Shown piece after piece: positions 20,351 through 32,600 of a DNA stretch of 36,847 bases. The notes under the pieces are model-generated. The model worked only from the letters and a program-made list of their open reading frames with translations, had not been told where the DNA came from and searched no databases. This DNA comes from Nemertoderma westbladi. Its lineage: Eukaryota > Xenacoelomorpha > Nemertodermatida > Nemertodermatidae. Each line of letters starts with the position of its first letter. The stretch's first letter is position 1. A program made the position numbers and the translations under genes. Location: NCBI GenBank assembly GCA_032718475.1, contig JAUCBJ010008690.1, forward strand, positions 1 through 36,847. The letters are read 5' to 3'.

Positions 20351-23079
20351 CGGATTTTTCATAGTGTCAGAACCTACTACTTAACCCCCCCAGCGGAGGG
20401 AACGGAGTGACTGGAGCGCCAGTACTATCTTTCATTATAATGAAGTAATAAGGGCGGTGGGTGGGGTAGGTGGTGAACACTATTTATAGGGTGGAGGGAG
20501 GGTCTAGTGTATTACTTTACGATATTTGATTTATTTGCAATATAGTTTAGCTGCCTCAGTCTTATTTGTAATATATTATACATTATACCAAATTATATCA
20601 AGTTTTAACATACTACATTGTCTACCTGTAGGAGAAATATACAATGTAGGGCTCATAATATATTTATAAATAGATTTAGTATATTTACATTGTATAACAG
20701 AGTGAATTGTATTATTCTAAAGATGCCGCTTTGATACATCTGATCAAATGGCAATTTCTGGTATATTATCTATTTCACTATCTTGGGTATATCATTCAAT
20801 TTTTAAAACTATAATAATAAACATTTACTTCACTTCTTGTTTACTCGCATGGATATATTAATATAAAATACGTCAGTATAATATCTTATGGGGCCAAACC
20901 CAGCGTAATCAGAGTAATGTTTAATTATTATTACAATTGGCACATTGAAGTAAGTAGTACATGAGTTTGATAAAATAATTATGAATCCGTATCTTATTCT
21001 ACTTTGTCTACATGGTTATGTTATATAATAATGTTACTTTATCACTTTGGTTTAAACTCATCTCCTTTATAACTACTTACTACCACTACTAACTACTATT
21101 ACTACTACTACTGACTACTGCAGAGTTATATATTATAAGAGGATGGGGTTCGTGATTATTAGTTATTATACAAGTGCCCCTCGGCTATAGAGAGTCCACC
21201 CTCGGTTGCTTACTGGATGCGCCTACACTTACAGATATGCGACAGATATACGGCCAATGCTAACGCAGGGTGGATCAGCAGATTATGACATTGTACTAAG
21301 ACACTCATTTGGCTTGATCTAAACAGAAAAATGGTGGCCGGTAAAAAATCTTTAATTTGGAAGTGAGGAAGAGCATGGGTGAGATCAAACTGATCTGTTT
21401 CAAAATTCATGCGATTTAATTACGATGTATATAATTAAAACTAAATTTGATTAAGATTTGTCTTGTTGCTAGATTTCGCTTGTGGGACATTTTGATAAAT
21501 TTATATGATGTTAGATGTTATGAGTACTAACAGTAGCCCAAGTGGCCCTAAATGCTAGGTAGTATCTGAGGGAATAAGACCCCATGCCCTATTTTATTGT
21601 TTTCATATTTTGATAAAACGCTTTCGTATTTGGAGATAGGTGGTTGGCAGTTTTTACGCAATCAAAATTTAAAGTTTTTAAATATGTAACAAATACAACT
21701 GACTTGTGTTTATTGTTTTGATTAGAATAATGCCACTGTAACCTACTCTGTTAATTCGCTGCGATGACATTTGAATCACCCCAACCCCCTCCCCACCACA
21801 CATCTAGTCTCGCAAATAGTTATAATTTAATTGTAACATAAAGTTTTGTACCCCCAATTGCAGCTATGTTTATCTGAGTTCCAAAACTAATTCCAATGAT
21901 CAAAGAATCTTGTTCGAAAGTTTGAATCTATCGGACCATCAAGGATATACACAACTACAGCACATTGCCTGAAGTATAAATCTAAAGCAAACTTTATGTT
22001 CCAAAGCTAATTAATTATTATTAACGATAAAGATGAAAGTACAGTAGTTATGATAGAAGCTACTATAATGACCTTCACATATGTAACTAATAATTCATAT
22101 TTTATTAATACGAAGCTTCAGCAAACGCAAGAAAATCGTGGCAAAAACACAGATAGGGAGGGTGGAGTGGGACTCTTGATTGATGCAATCAAAATCCATC
22201 CCTCTCCAGGGGAAATGACGGCTAATTACTCCCGAAAATAAAGCTGTAACTATTCTATTGGCTTTCGTTTTCTCGTTGTTTTGGTTAGAATAACGTGTCA
22301 CTGTAACCTGCTCCTTTCCCCTAGTAGATAATTTAACATTGAGACGAAATATTAATTCGCTGAGATGGGATTTCCGTCAATATTTCCCCCTGTTTACAAT
22401 AAAAAGGCCAATAACATCACCCTAAACATACATGCTATGTACTAATAAATAGGTAAGCCTATTATCCTAAATGATAAAAACCATAAGAAAAATTATCAAA
22501 TATAACTTAATTCTTGACTATCAAATAAACATTTTATGTGAAATAATATGTGAACCACCTTGATCAAAGACACAATGGCCACCTGACGAACTTCGTGAGA
22601 GAATTGGGTTTGCGGAATACTAATATATCAAGATACTTGAGGCGATAATAGGGTGTTCGGAACTAATGATCCTTCTCAGGTCCAATCTTGTGTAATCAGG
22701 GGAAAAAAGGGGGGCCTAGAGGGAAAACCTCATAATGTAATTCTAGTCCAATCAACAATGTGTAGATGGGTAGATTAGAGGGAACGTTAAGTGATGCTGG
22801 TTGTTAGAGCACCCACCACTGCTAGTTGTTAGTGCAACCACCCCTAAGGCAACCTCCCATGGTGCACTCATTAGCTCCTAGAGCTCCTGGGCCATGACAA
22901 TTAGTTCTGCATCGCTTTTCGACAACAATATCATCTTATCTTCATGCAGATATGCTCGGATTAAGGTTTCTCAAAAAATAACATAATGCCATTAAGATAT
23001 CAAATTCTTCAAAGTTAGAAAGTAAATGTTGAATGCGAAAAACAAGATTCAAATGCGATTATATTGTTAATTCAATCTT
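20351..23079. other. Non-coding AT-rich region
   Basis: No gene found. It holds an (ACT)n-like microsatellite near 21070-21120, a diverged duplicated segment (about 21712-21780 resembles 22278-22390), and a diverged 25-bp tandem duplication at 22796-22845. No further NCLN exon could be recognised by eye. Confidence 0.5.
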
Positions 23080-25116
23080 GTGAGGAGAGTCACGAAGAAT
23101 GACATGTTGAGGCGCGTCACAAAGTACGACATGTGAGGCGAGTCACGAAGTAGTAGAGTGAGGCGAATCAGGAAGTATGAGAGTGAGGAGAGTCACGAAA
23201 TAGTAGAGTGAGGCGAATCAAGAAGTATGAGAGTGAGGCGAGTCACGAAGTATGACAGTGGGGCGAGTCACGAAGTATGAGGAGGCGAATCACGAAGTAT
23301 GAGAGTGAGGCGAGTCACGAAGTATGACAGTGGGGTGAGTCACGAAGTAGTAGAGTGAGGCGAATCACGAAGTATGAGAGTGAGGCGAGACATGAAGTAT
23401 GACAGTGGGGTGAGTCACGAAGTATGAGGAGGCGAGTCACGAAGTAGTAGAGTGAGGCGAATCACGAAGTATGAGAGTGAGGCGAGTCACGAAGTATGAC
23501 AGTGGGGTGAGTTACGAAGTATGAGGAGGCGAATCACAAAGTATGAGAATGAGGCAAGTCACGAAGTATGAGAATGAGGCCAGTCACGAAGTATGAGGAG
23601 GCGAGTCACGAAGTATGAGGAGGCGAGTCACGAAGTATGACAGTGGGGTGAGTCACGAAGTATGAGGAGGTGAATCACGAAGTATGAGAGTGAGGCGAAT
23701 CACGAAGTATGAGAGTGAGGCGAATCACGAAGTATGAGAGTGAGGCGAGTCACGAAGTATGACAGTGGGGTGAGTCACGAAGTATGAGGAGGCGAATCAC
23801 GAAGTATGAGGAGGCGAGTCACGAAGTATGAGAGTGAGGCGAGTCACGAAGTATGAGGAGGCGAGTCACGAAGTAGTAGAGTGAGGCGAATCACGAAGTA
23901 TGAGAGTGCGGCGAGTCATGAAGTAGTAGAGTGAGGCGAATCACGAAGTATGAGAGTGAGGCCAGTCACGAAGTATGACAGTCGGGTGAGTCACGAAGTA
24001 GTAGAGTGAGGCGAATCACGAAGTATGAGAGTGAGGCGAGACATGAAGTATGACAATGGGGTGAGTCACGAAGTATGAGAGTGAGGCGAGTCACGAAGTA
24101 TGAGAGTGAGGCGAGTCACGAAGTATGACAGTGGGGTGAGTCACGAAGTATGAGGAGGCGAATCACGAAGTATGAGAGTGAGGCGAGTCACGAAGTATGA
24201 CAGTGGGGTGAGTCACGAAGTATGAGAGTGAGGCGAGTCACGAAGTAGTAGAGTGAGGCGAATCACGAAGTATGAGAGTGCGGCGAGTCACGAAGTAGTA
24301 GAGTGAGGCGAATCACGAAGTATGAGAGTGAGGCCAGTCACGAAGTATGACAGTCGGGTGAGTCACGAAGTAGTAGAGTGAGGCGAATCACGAAGTATGA
24401 GAGTGAGGCGAGACATGAAGTATGACGATGGGGTGAGTCACGAAGTATGAGGAGGCGAATCACGAAGTATGAGGAGGCGAGTCACGAAGTATGAGAGTGA
24501 GGCGAGTCACGAAGTATGAGGAGGCGTGTCACGAAGTAGTAGAGTGAGGCGAATCACGAAGTATGAGAGTGCGGCGAGTCACGAAGTAGTAGAGTGAGGC
24601 GAATCACGAAGTATGAGAGTGAGGCCAGTCACGAAGTATGACAGTCGGGTGAGTCACGAAGTAGTAGAGTGAGGCGAATCACGAAGTATGAGAGTGAGGC
24701 GAGACATAAAGTATGACAATGGGGTGAGTCACGAAGTATGAGAGTGAGGCGAGTCACGAAGTATGAGAGTGAGGCGAGTCACGAAGTATGACAGTGGGGT
24801 GAGTCACGAAGTATGAGGAGGCGAATCACGAAGTATGAGAGTGAGGCGAGTCACGAAGTATGACAGTGGGGTGAGTCACGAAGTATGAGAGTGAGGCGAG
24901 TCACGAAGTATGAGAGTGAGGCGAGACATGAAGTATGACAGTGGGGTGAGTCACGAAGTATGAGAGTGAGGCGAGTCACGAAGTATGAGAGTGAGGCGAG
25001 TCACGAAGTATGAGAGTGAGGCGAGTCACGAAGTATGAGGAGGCGAGTCATGAAGTAGTAGAGTGAGGCGAATCACGAAGTATGAGAGTGAGGCGAGTCA
25101 TGAAGTATGAGGAGGC
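23080..25116. repeat. 25-bp satellite array, left block (~80 units)
   Basis: The core GAGGCGAGTCACGAAG repeats every 25 bp, with 22-bp units where AGT is deleted (TATGAGGAGGCG). Linker variants are TATGAGAGT, TATGACAGT and AGTAGAGT. The first units (23080-23150) are the most diverged. Most substitutions fall at the two CpGs of the unit. The block ends at the LINE insertion. Confidence 0.97.
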
Positions 25117-26424
25117 CCCATATCTCTCTTACCCATTATCAGTAAAATTCTAGAACAAATTCTTAACGACCAATTGCAAACATACCTTATAAAATACAAC
25201 ATTATTTCCATATCTCAATATGGTTTCCGCAATAAGACTTCTACTTCGCACGCCTTACTCTCCATCACTGAAAAAATATATGCCATGCTTGATTCCCACC
25301 AATCAATTTGTGCCGTATATATTGATCTTAAAAAAGCCTTTGACACCGTGGACCACAAGATTCTTATACGGAAGCTTGAAGCCTACGGTGTCAGGGGCCC
25401 CCCATTACATCTCTTCTCTGACTTTCTTGCTAATCGTAACCAATTTGTTTCGATTGACAGCATCCACTCAACCCTTCAACCCATAAATTGCGGCGTCCCA
25501 CAAGGCTCTGTTTTGTCCCCCACTTTATTTATAATTTTTATTAATGACCTTCCAAACGTGACTAACTTACTGACCACACTATTTGCCGACGACACGACGT
25601 TACTCAACTCGCACACCAATATTCAGACCCTTCTCAATGACACAAACAATGAACTCACCAAACTAAACAGTTGGCTAATGGAAAATAAACTAATACTCAA
25701 TTTAAAAAAAACCGAATATACTCTATTTACAAACCGTATTTTAAATAATGACAATCGTTTACCCACAATCGAAATTAATAACTCCTCTATACAAATTACC
25801 GACAACACAAAATTACTAGGCATCTGGCTTGATTCAAAACTCAGGTGGAAAACACACATAAATTATATCCTTAAAAAAATCTCTCAATCTTCTGGAATAT
25901 TTTACAAGCTACGCCATATTTTTCCCTTACACATTCTCAGGACACTCTACTTCTCCCTAATTCACCCATACATCAACTACGGCATTATTCTATGGGGCAG
26001 CTCCGATAAATCGATACTCAAACCTTTACGCATTAAAATTAATAAACTGATACGGTGCATTACATTCTCCCACTATCAATCGTCCGCGTTACCACTTTAC
26101 AAAGAACTAAAAATTTTACCTCTTAACAAACTATACGATCTCACTGTCGCCAACTTTATGTACGATATTCATTCTCACACAATCTCAACCTCCTCCACGC
26201 TAGGCAAACTTTTCAGCAAACGTTCCATTTCACACAACTACAATACTCGTTCTTCTGCCCGAGGTGATTATACAACCCCGCTTTTCAGGCTTACCTCCTC
26301 CCAACGTTCCGTGAGTTTTCGAGGTCCTGCCATCTGGAACTCTGTGCCACTTGACATTAGGATAAAAAAATCAAAACCATCGTTTTCTGCCTTCTATAAA
26401 AAATTCTTATTCTCGACTTGTTAA
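25117..26424 (+). CDS. LINE reverse transcriptase, 5'-truncated but open
   Basis: The frame is open from the insertion point; the first ATG is at 25174 (416 residues from there), but coding begins before it with PISLLPIISKILEQIL. RT landmarks are QYGFRNKTST, YIDLKKAFDTVDH, GVPQGSVLSPTLF and the catalytic FADDTTL. After the RT comes a thumb and C-terminal region ending YNTRSS and FRGPAIWNSVPLDI, typical of CR1/Jockey-like elements. Endonuclease and ORF1 are missing, so this copy cannot move by itself. No stop or frameshift is present, so the insertion is recent compared with the fragments at 10438 and 16926. It differs in sequence style from the LINE at 1-4250 and is a separate family. Confidence 0.88.
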   Translation, partial: PISLLPIISKILEQILNDQLQTYLIKYNIISISQYGFRNKTSTSHALLSITEKIYAMLDSHQSICAVYIDLKKAFDTVDHKILIRKLEAYGVRGPPLHLFSDFLANRNQFVSIDSIHSTLQPINCGVPQGSVLSPTLFIIFINDLPNVTNLLTTLFADDTTLLNSHTNIQTLLNDTNNELTKLNSWLMENKLILNLKKTEYTLFTNRILNNDNRLPTIEINNSSIQITDNTKLLGIWLDSKLRWKTHINYILKKISQSSGIFYKLRHIFPLHILRTLYFSLIHPYINYGIILWGSSDKSILKPLRIKINKLIRCITFSHYQSSALPLYKELKILPLNKLYDLTVANFMYDIHSHTISTSSTLGKLFSKRSISHNYNTRSSARGDYTTPLFRLTSSQRSVSFRGPAIWNSVPLDIRIKKSKPSFSAFYKKFLFSTC

Positions 26425-26686
26425 TTCTTTGACCCCAATAAAACCGCCAAAAGGAATATTGATTGACTTTTCACTCAGTGCCAATCTATATAAAAAAAAT
26501 ACACCAGCAAACGCACCCCCCCCCCCCCCCCCCCTCTCCTACTGCCAATGGAACCATCGCCCTCACGGCACTAGCTTTCTGCTATTAGTTTGGGCGATGC
26601 TTCACAATATTTAAAATACAATATGTTTTTTTCTGTGCAATATTAACAGTGGCACAAGGAATGAATAAACTTGAAACTTGAAACTT
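25117..26686 (+). mobile_element. 5'-truncated LINE inserted in the satellite, 6-bp TSD
   Basis: The 1570-bp insert is flanked by GGAGGC at 25111-25116 and 26687-26692. Its 5' end starts inside the RT, at the PIS of an expected RPIS motif. Its 3' end has AATAAA (26664-26669) and a short tandem CTTGAAA/ACTTG tail. An uninterrupted copy of the target lies at ~32400-32560. The 3' UTR contains a ~20-base poly-C run near 26514. Confidence 0.92.
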
Positions 26687-29600
26687 GGAGGCGAATCACG
26701 AAGTATGAGAGTGAGGCGAGTCACGAAGTATGACAGTGGGGTGAGTCACGAAGTATGAGAGTGAGGCGAGTCACGAAGTATGAGAGTGAGGCGAGACATG
26801 AAGTATGACAGTGGGGTGAGTCACGAAGTATGAGAGTGAGGCGAGTCACGAAGTATGAGAGTGAGGCGAGTCACGAAGTATGAGAGTGAGGCGAGTCACG
26901 AAGTATGAGGAGGCGAGTCACGAGGTAGTAGAGTGAGGCGAATCACGAAGTATGACAGTGAGGCGAGTCATGAAGTATGAGGAGGCGAATCACGAAGTAT
27001 GAGAGTGAGGCGAGTTACGAAGTATGAGAGTGAGGCGAGTCACGAAGTATGAGAGTGAGGCGAGTCACGAAGTAGTAGAGTGAGGCGAATCACGAAGTAT
27101 GAGAGTGAGGCGAGTCACGAAGTATGAGGAGGCGAATCACGAAGTATGAGAGTGAGGCGAGTCACGAAGTATGAGAGTGAGGCGAGTCACGAAGTAGTAG
27201 AGTGAGGCGAGTCACGAAGTATGAGAGTGAGGCGAGTCACGAAGTATGAGAGTGAGGCGAGTCACGAAGTATGACAGTGAGGCGAGTCACGAAGTATGAG
27301 GAGGCGAATCACGAAGTATGAGAGTGAGGCGAGTCACGAAGTATGAGAGTGAGGCGAGTCACGAAGTAGTAGAGTGAGGCGAGTCACGAAGTATGAGAGT
27401 GAGGCGAGACATGAAGTATGACAGTGAGGCGAGTCACGAAGTGGTAGAGTGAGGCGAGTCACGAAGTATGAGAGTGAGGCGAGTCACGAAGTATGAGAGT
27501 GAGGCGAGTCACGAAGTATGAGAGTGAGGCGAGTCACGAAGTAGTAGAGTGAGGCGAGTCACGAAGTATGAGAGTGAGGCGAGACATGAAGTATGAGAGT
27601 GAGGCGAGTCACGAAGTAGTAGAGTGAGGCGAGTCACGAAGTATGAGAGTGAGGCGAGACATGAAGTATGACAGTGAGGCGAGTCACGAAGTATGAGAGT
27701 GAGGCGAGTCACGAAGTATGAGAGTGAGGCGAGTCACGAAGTATGAGAGTGAGGCGAGTCACGAAGTATGACAGTGGGGTGAGTCACGAAGTATGACAGT
27801 GAGGCGAGTCACGAAGTATGAGGAGGCGAATCACGAAGTATGAGAGTGAGGCGACTCACGAAGTATGAGAGTGAGGCGAGTCACGAAGTATGATAGTGAG
27901 GCGAGTCACGAAGTATGACAGTGAGGCGAGTCACGAAGTAGTAGAGTGAGGCGAGTCACGAAGTATGAGAGTGAGGCGAGACATGAAGTATGACAGTGAG
28001 GCGAGTCACGAAGTATGACAGTGGGGTGAGTCACGAAGTATGAGAGTGAGGCGAGACATGAAGTATGACAGTGAGGCGAGTCACGAAGTAGTAGAGTGAG
28101 GCGAGTCACGAAGTATGAGAGTGAGGCGAGTCACGAAGTATGAGAGTGAGGCGAGTCACGAAGTATGACAGTGAGGCGAGTCACGAAGTATGAGAGTGAG
28201 GCCAGTCACGAAGTATGAGGAGGCGAATCACGAAGTATGAGAGTGAGGCGAGTCACGAAGTATGACAGTGGGGTGAGTCACGAAGTATGAGAGTGGGGTG
28301 AGTCACGAAGTATGAGAGTGAGGCGAGACATGAAGTATGACAGTGAGGCGAGTCACGAAGTAGTAGAGTGAGGCGAGTGACGAAGTATGAGAGTGAGGCG
28401 AGTCACGAAGTATGAGAGTGAGGCGAGTCACGAAGTATGACAGTGAGGCGAGTCACGAAGTATGAGAGTGGGGTGAGTCACGAAGTATGAGAGTGAGGCG
28501 TGTCACGAAGTATGAGAGTGAGGCGAGTCACGAAGTATGAGAGTGAGGCGAGTCACGAAGTAGTAGAGTGAGGCGAATCACGAAGTATGAGAGTGGGGTG
28601 AGTCATGAAGTATGAGAGTGAGGCGAGACATGAAGTATGACAGTGAGGCGAGTCACGAAGTAGTAGAGTGAGGCGAGTCACGAAGTATGAGAGTGAGGCG
28701 AGTCACGAAGTATGACAGTGAGGCGAGTCACGAAGTATGAGAGTGAGGCCAGTCACGAAGTATGAGAGTGAGGCGAGTCACAGAGTATGAGAGTGAGGCG
28801 AGTCACAAAGTATGAGAGTGAGGCGAGTCACGAAGTATGAGAGTGAGGCGAGTCACGAAGTATGAGAGTGAGGCGAGACATGAAGTATGACAGTGGGGTG
28901 AGTCACGAAGTATGAGAGTGAGGCGAGTCACGAAGTATGACAGTGAGGCGAATCACAAAGTATGAGAGTGGGGTGAGTCACGAAGTATGAGAGTGAGGCG
29001 AGACATGAAGTATGACAGTGAGGCGAGTCACGAAGTAGTAGAGTGAGGCGAGTCACGAAGTATGAGAGTGAGGCGAGTCACGAAGTATGAGAGTGAGGCG
29101 AGTCACAAAGTATGACAGTGAGGCGAGTCACGAAGTATGAGAGTGAGGCCAGTCACGAAGTATGAGAGTGAGGCGAGTCACGAAGTATGAGAGTGAGGCG
29201 AGACATGAAGTATGACAGTGGGGTGAGTCACGAAGTATGAGAGTGAGGCGAGTCACGAAGTATGACAGTGAGGCGAATCACGAAGTATGAGAGTGGGGTG
29301 AGTCACGAAGTATGAGAGTGAGGCGAGACATGAAGTATGACAGTGAGGCGAGTCACGAAGTAGTAGAGTGAGGCGAGTCACGAAGTATGAGAGTGAGGCG
29401 AGTCACGAAGTATGAGAGTGAGGCGAGTCACGAAGTATGAGAGTGAGGCGAGTCACGAAGTAGTAGAGTGAGGCGAATCACGAAGTATGAGAGTGGGGTG
29501 AGTCATGAAGTATGAGAGTGAGGCGAGACATGAAGTATGACAGTGAGGCGAGTCACGAAGTAGTAGAGTGAGGCGAGTCACGAAGTATGAGAGTGAGGCG

Positions 29601-32600
29601 AGTCACGAAGTATGACAGTGAGGCGAGTCACGAAGTATGAGAGTGAGGCCAGTCACGAAGTATGAGAGTGAGGCGAGTCACGGAGTATGAGAGTGAGGCG
29701 AGTCACAAAGTATGAGAGTGAGGCGAGTCACGAAGTATGAGAGTGAGGCGAGTCACGAAGTATGAGAGTGAGGCGAGACATGAAGTATGACAGTGGGGTG
29801 AGTCACGAAGTATGAGAGTGAGGCGAGTCACGAAGTATGACAGTGAGGCGAATCACAAAGTATGAGAGTGGGGTGAGTCACGAAGTATGAGAGGGAGGCG
29901 AGACATGAAGTATGACAGTGAGGCGAGTCACGAAGTAGTAGAGTGAGGCGAGTCACGAAGTATGAGAGTGAGGCGAGTCACGAAGTATGAGAGTGAGGCG
30001 AGTCACAAAGTATGACAGTGAGGCGAGTCACGAAGTATGAGAGTGAGGCCAGTCACGAAGTATGAGAGTGAGGCGAGTCACGAAGTATGAGAGTGAGGCG
30101 AGACATGAAGTATGACAGTGGGGTGAGTCACGAAGTATGAGAGTGAGGCGAGTCACAAAGTATGACAGTGAGGCGAATCACGAAGTATGAGAGTGGGGTG
30201 AGTCACGAAGTATGAGAGTGAGGCGAGACATGAAGTATGACAGTGAGGCGAGTCACGAAGTAGTAGAGTGAGGCGAGTCACGAAGTATGAGAGTGAGGCG
30301 AGTCACGAAGTATGAGAGTGAGGCGAGTCACGAAGTATGAGAGTGAGGCGAGTCACGAAGTATGAGAGTGAGGCGAGTCACGAAGTATGAGAGTGAGGCG
30401 AGTCACGAAGTATGAGAGTGAGGCGTGTCACGAAGTATGAGAGTGAGGCGAGTCACGAAGTATGAGAGTGAGGCGAGTCACGAAGTATGAGAGTGAGGCG
30501 AGTCACGAAGTATGACAGTGAGGCGAGTCACGAAGTATGAGAGTGAGGCCAGTCACGAAGTATGAGAGTGAGGCGAGTCACGAAGTATGAGAGTGAGGCG
30601 AGTCACGAAGTATGAGAGTGAGGCGAGACATGAAGTATGACAGTGGGGTGAGTCACGAAGTATGAGAGTGAGGCGAGTCACGAAGTATGAGAGTGAGGCG
30701 AGACATGAAGTATGACAGTGGGGTGAGTCACGAAGTATGAGGAGGCGAGTCACGAAGTAGTAGAGTGAGGCGAATCACGAAGTATGAGAGTGAGGCGAGT
30801 CACGAAGTATGACAGTGGGGTGAGTCACGAAGTATGAGGAGGCGAATCACGAAGTATGAGAATGAGGCAAGTCACGAAGTATGAGAATGAGGCCAGTCAC
30901 GAAGTATGAGGAGGCGAGTCACGAAGTATGAGGAGGCGAGTCACGAAGTATGACAGTGGGGTGAGTCACGAAGTATGAGGAGGCGAATCACGAAGTATGA
31001 GAGTGAGGCGAATCACGAAGTATGAGAGTGAGGCGAATCACGAAGTATGAGAGTGAGGCGAGTCACGTAGTATGACAGTGGGGTGAGTCACGAAGTATGA
31101 GGAGGCGAATCACGAAGTATGAGGAGGCGAGTCACGAAGTATGAGAGTGAGGCGAGTCACGAAGTATGAGGAGGCGAGTCACGAAGTAGTAGAGTGAGGC
31201 GAATCACGAAGTATGAGAGTGCGGCGAGTCACGAAGTAGTAGAGTGAGGCGAATCACGAAGTATGAGAGTGAGGCCAGTCACGAAGTATGACAGTCGGGT
31301 GAGTCACGAAGTAGTAGAGTGAGGCGAATCACGAAGTATGAGAGTGAGGCGAGACATGAAGTATGACAATGGGGTGAGTCACGAAGTATGAGAGTGAGGC
31401 GAGTCACGAAGTATGAGAGTGAGGCGAGTCACGAAGTATGACAGTGGGGTGAGTCACGAAGTATGAGGAGGCGAATCACGAAGTATGAGAGTGAGGCGAG
31501 TCACGAAGTATGACAGTGGGGTGAGTCACGAAGTATGAGAGTGAGGCGAGTCACGAAGTAGTAGAGTGAGGCGAATCACGAAGTATGAGAGTGCGGCGAG
31601 TCACGAAGTAGTAGAGTGAGGCGAATCACGAAGTATGAGAGTGAGGCCAGTCACGAAGTATGACAGTCGGGTGAGTCACGAAGTAGTAGAGTGAGGCGAA
31701 TCACGAAGTATGAGAGTGAGGCGAGACATGAAGTATGACAATGGGGTGAGTCACGAAGTATGAGGAGGCGAATCACGAAGTATGAGGAGGCGAGTCACGA
31801 AGTATGAGAGTGAGGCGAGTCACGAAGTATGAGGAGGCGTGTCACGAAGTAGTAGAGTGAGGCGAATCACGAAGTATGAGAGTGCGGCGAGTCACGAAGT
31901 AGTAGAGTGAGGCGAATCACGAAGTATGAGAGTGAGGCCAGTCACGAAGTATGACAGTCGGGTGAGTCACGAAGTAGTAGAGTGAGGCGAATCACGAAGT
32001 ATGAGAGTGAGGCGAGACATGAAGTATGACAATGGGGTGAGTCAAGAAGTATGAGAGTGAGGCGAGTCACGAAGTATGAGAGTGAGGCGAGTCACGAAGT
32101 ATGACAGTGGGGTGAGTCACGAAGTATGAGGAGGCGAATCATGAAGTATGAGAGTGAGGCGAGTCACGAAGTATGACAGTGGGGTGAGTCACGAAGTATG
32201 AGAGTGAGGCGAGTCACGAAGTATGAGAGTGAGGCGAGACATGAAGTATGACAGTGGGGTGAGTCACGAAGTATGAGAGTGAGGCGAGTCACGAAGTATG
32301 AGAGTGAGGCGAGACATGAAGTATGACAGTGGGGTGAGTCACGAAGTATGAGAGTGAGGCGAGTCACGAAGTATGAGAGTGAGGCGAGTCACGAAGTATG
32401 AGAGTGAGGCGAGTCACGAAGTATGAGGAGGCGAGTCATGAAGTAGTAGAGTGAGGCGAATCACGAAGTATGAGAGTGAGGCGAGTCATGAAGTATGAGG
32501 AGGCGAATCACGAAGTATGAGAGTGAGGCGAGTCACGAAGTATGACAGTGGGGTGAGTCACGAAGTATGAGAGTGAGGCGAGTCACGAAGTATGAGAGTG

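Noticed and set aside
19203-20364. Several 63-83-codon ORFs in the 467-bp repeat
   Set aside because: They recur only because the repeat unit recurs, frames differ between copies, and there is no domain.
22796-22845. Diverged 25-bp tandem duplication (GCTGGTTGTTAGAGCACC type)
   Set aside because: It has the same length as the nearby satellite unit but no sequence similarity to it; two copies only.
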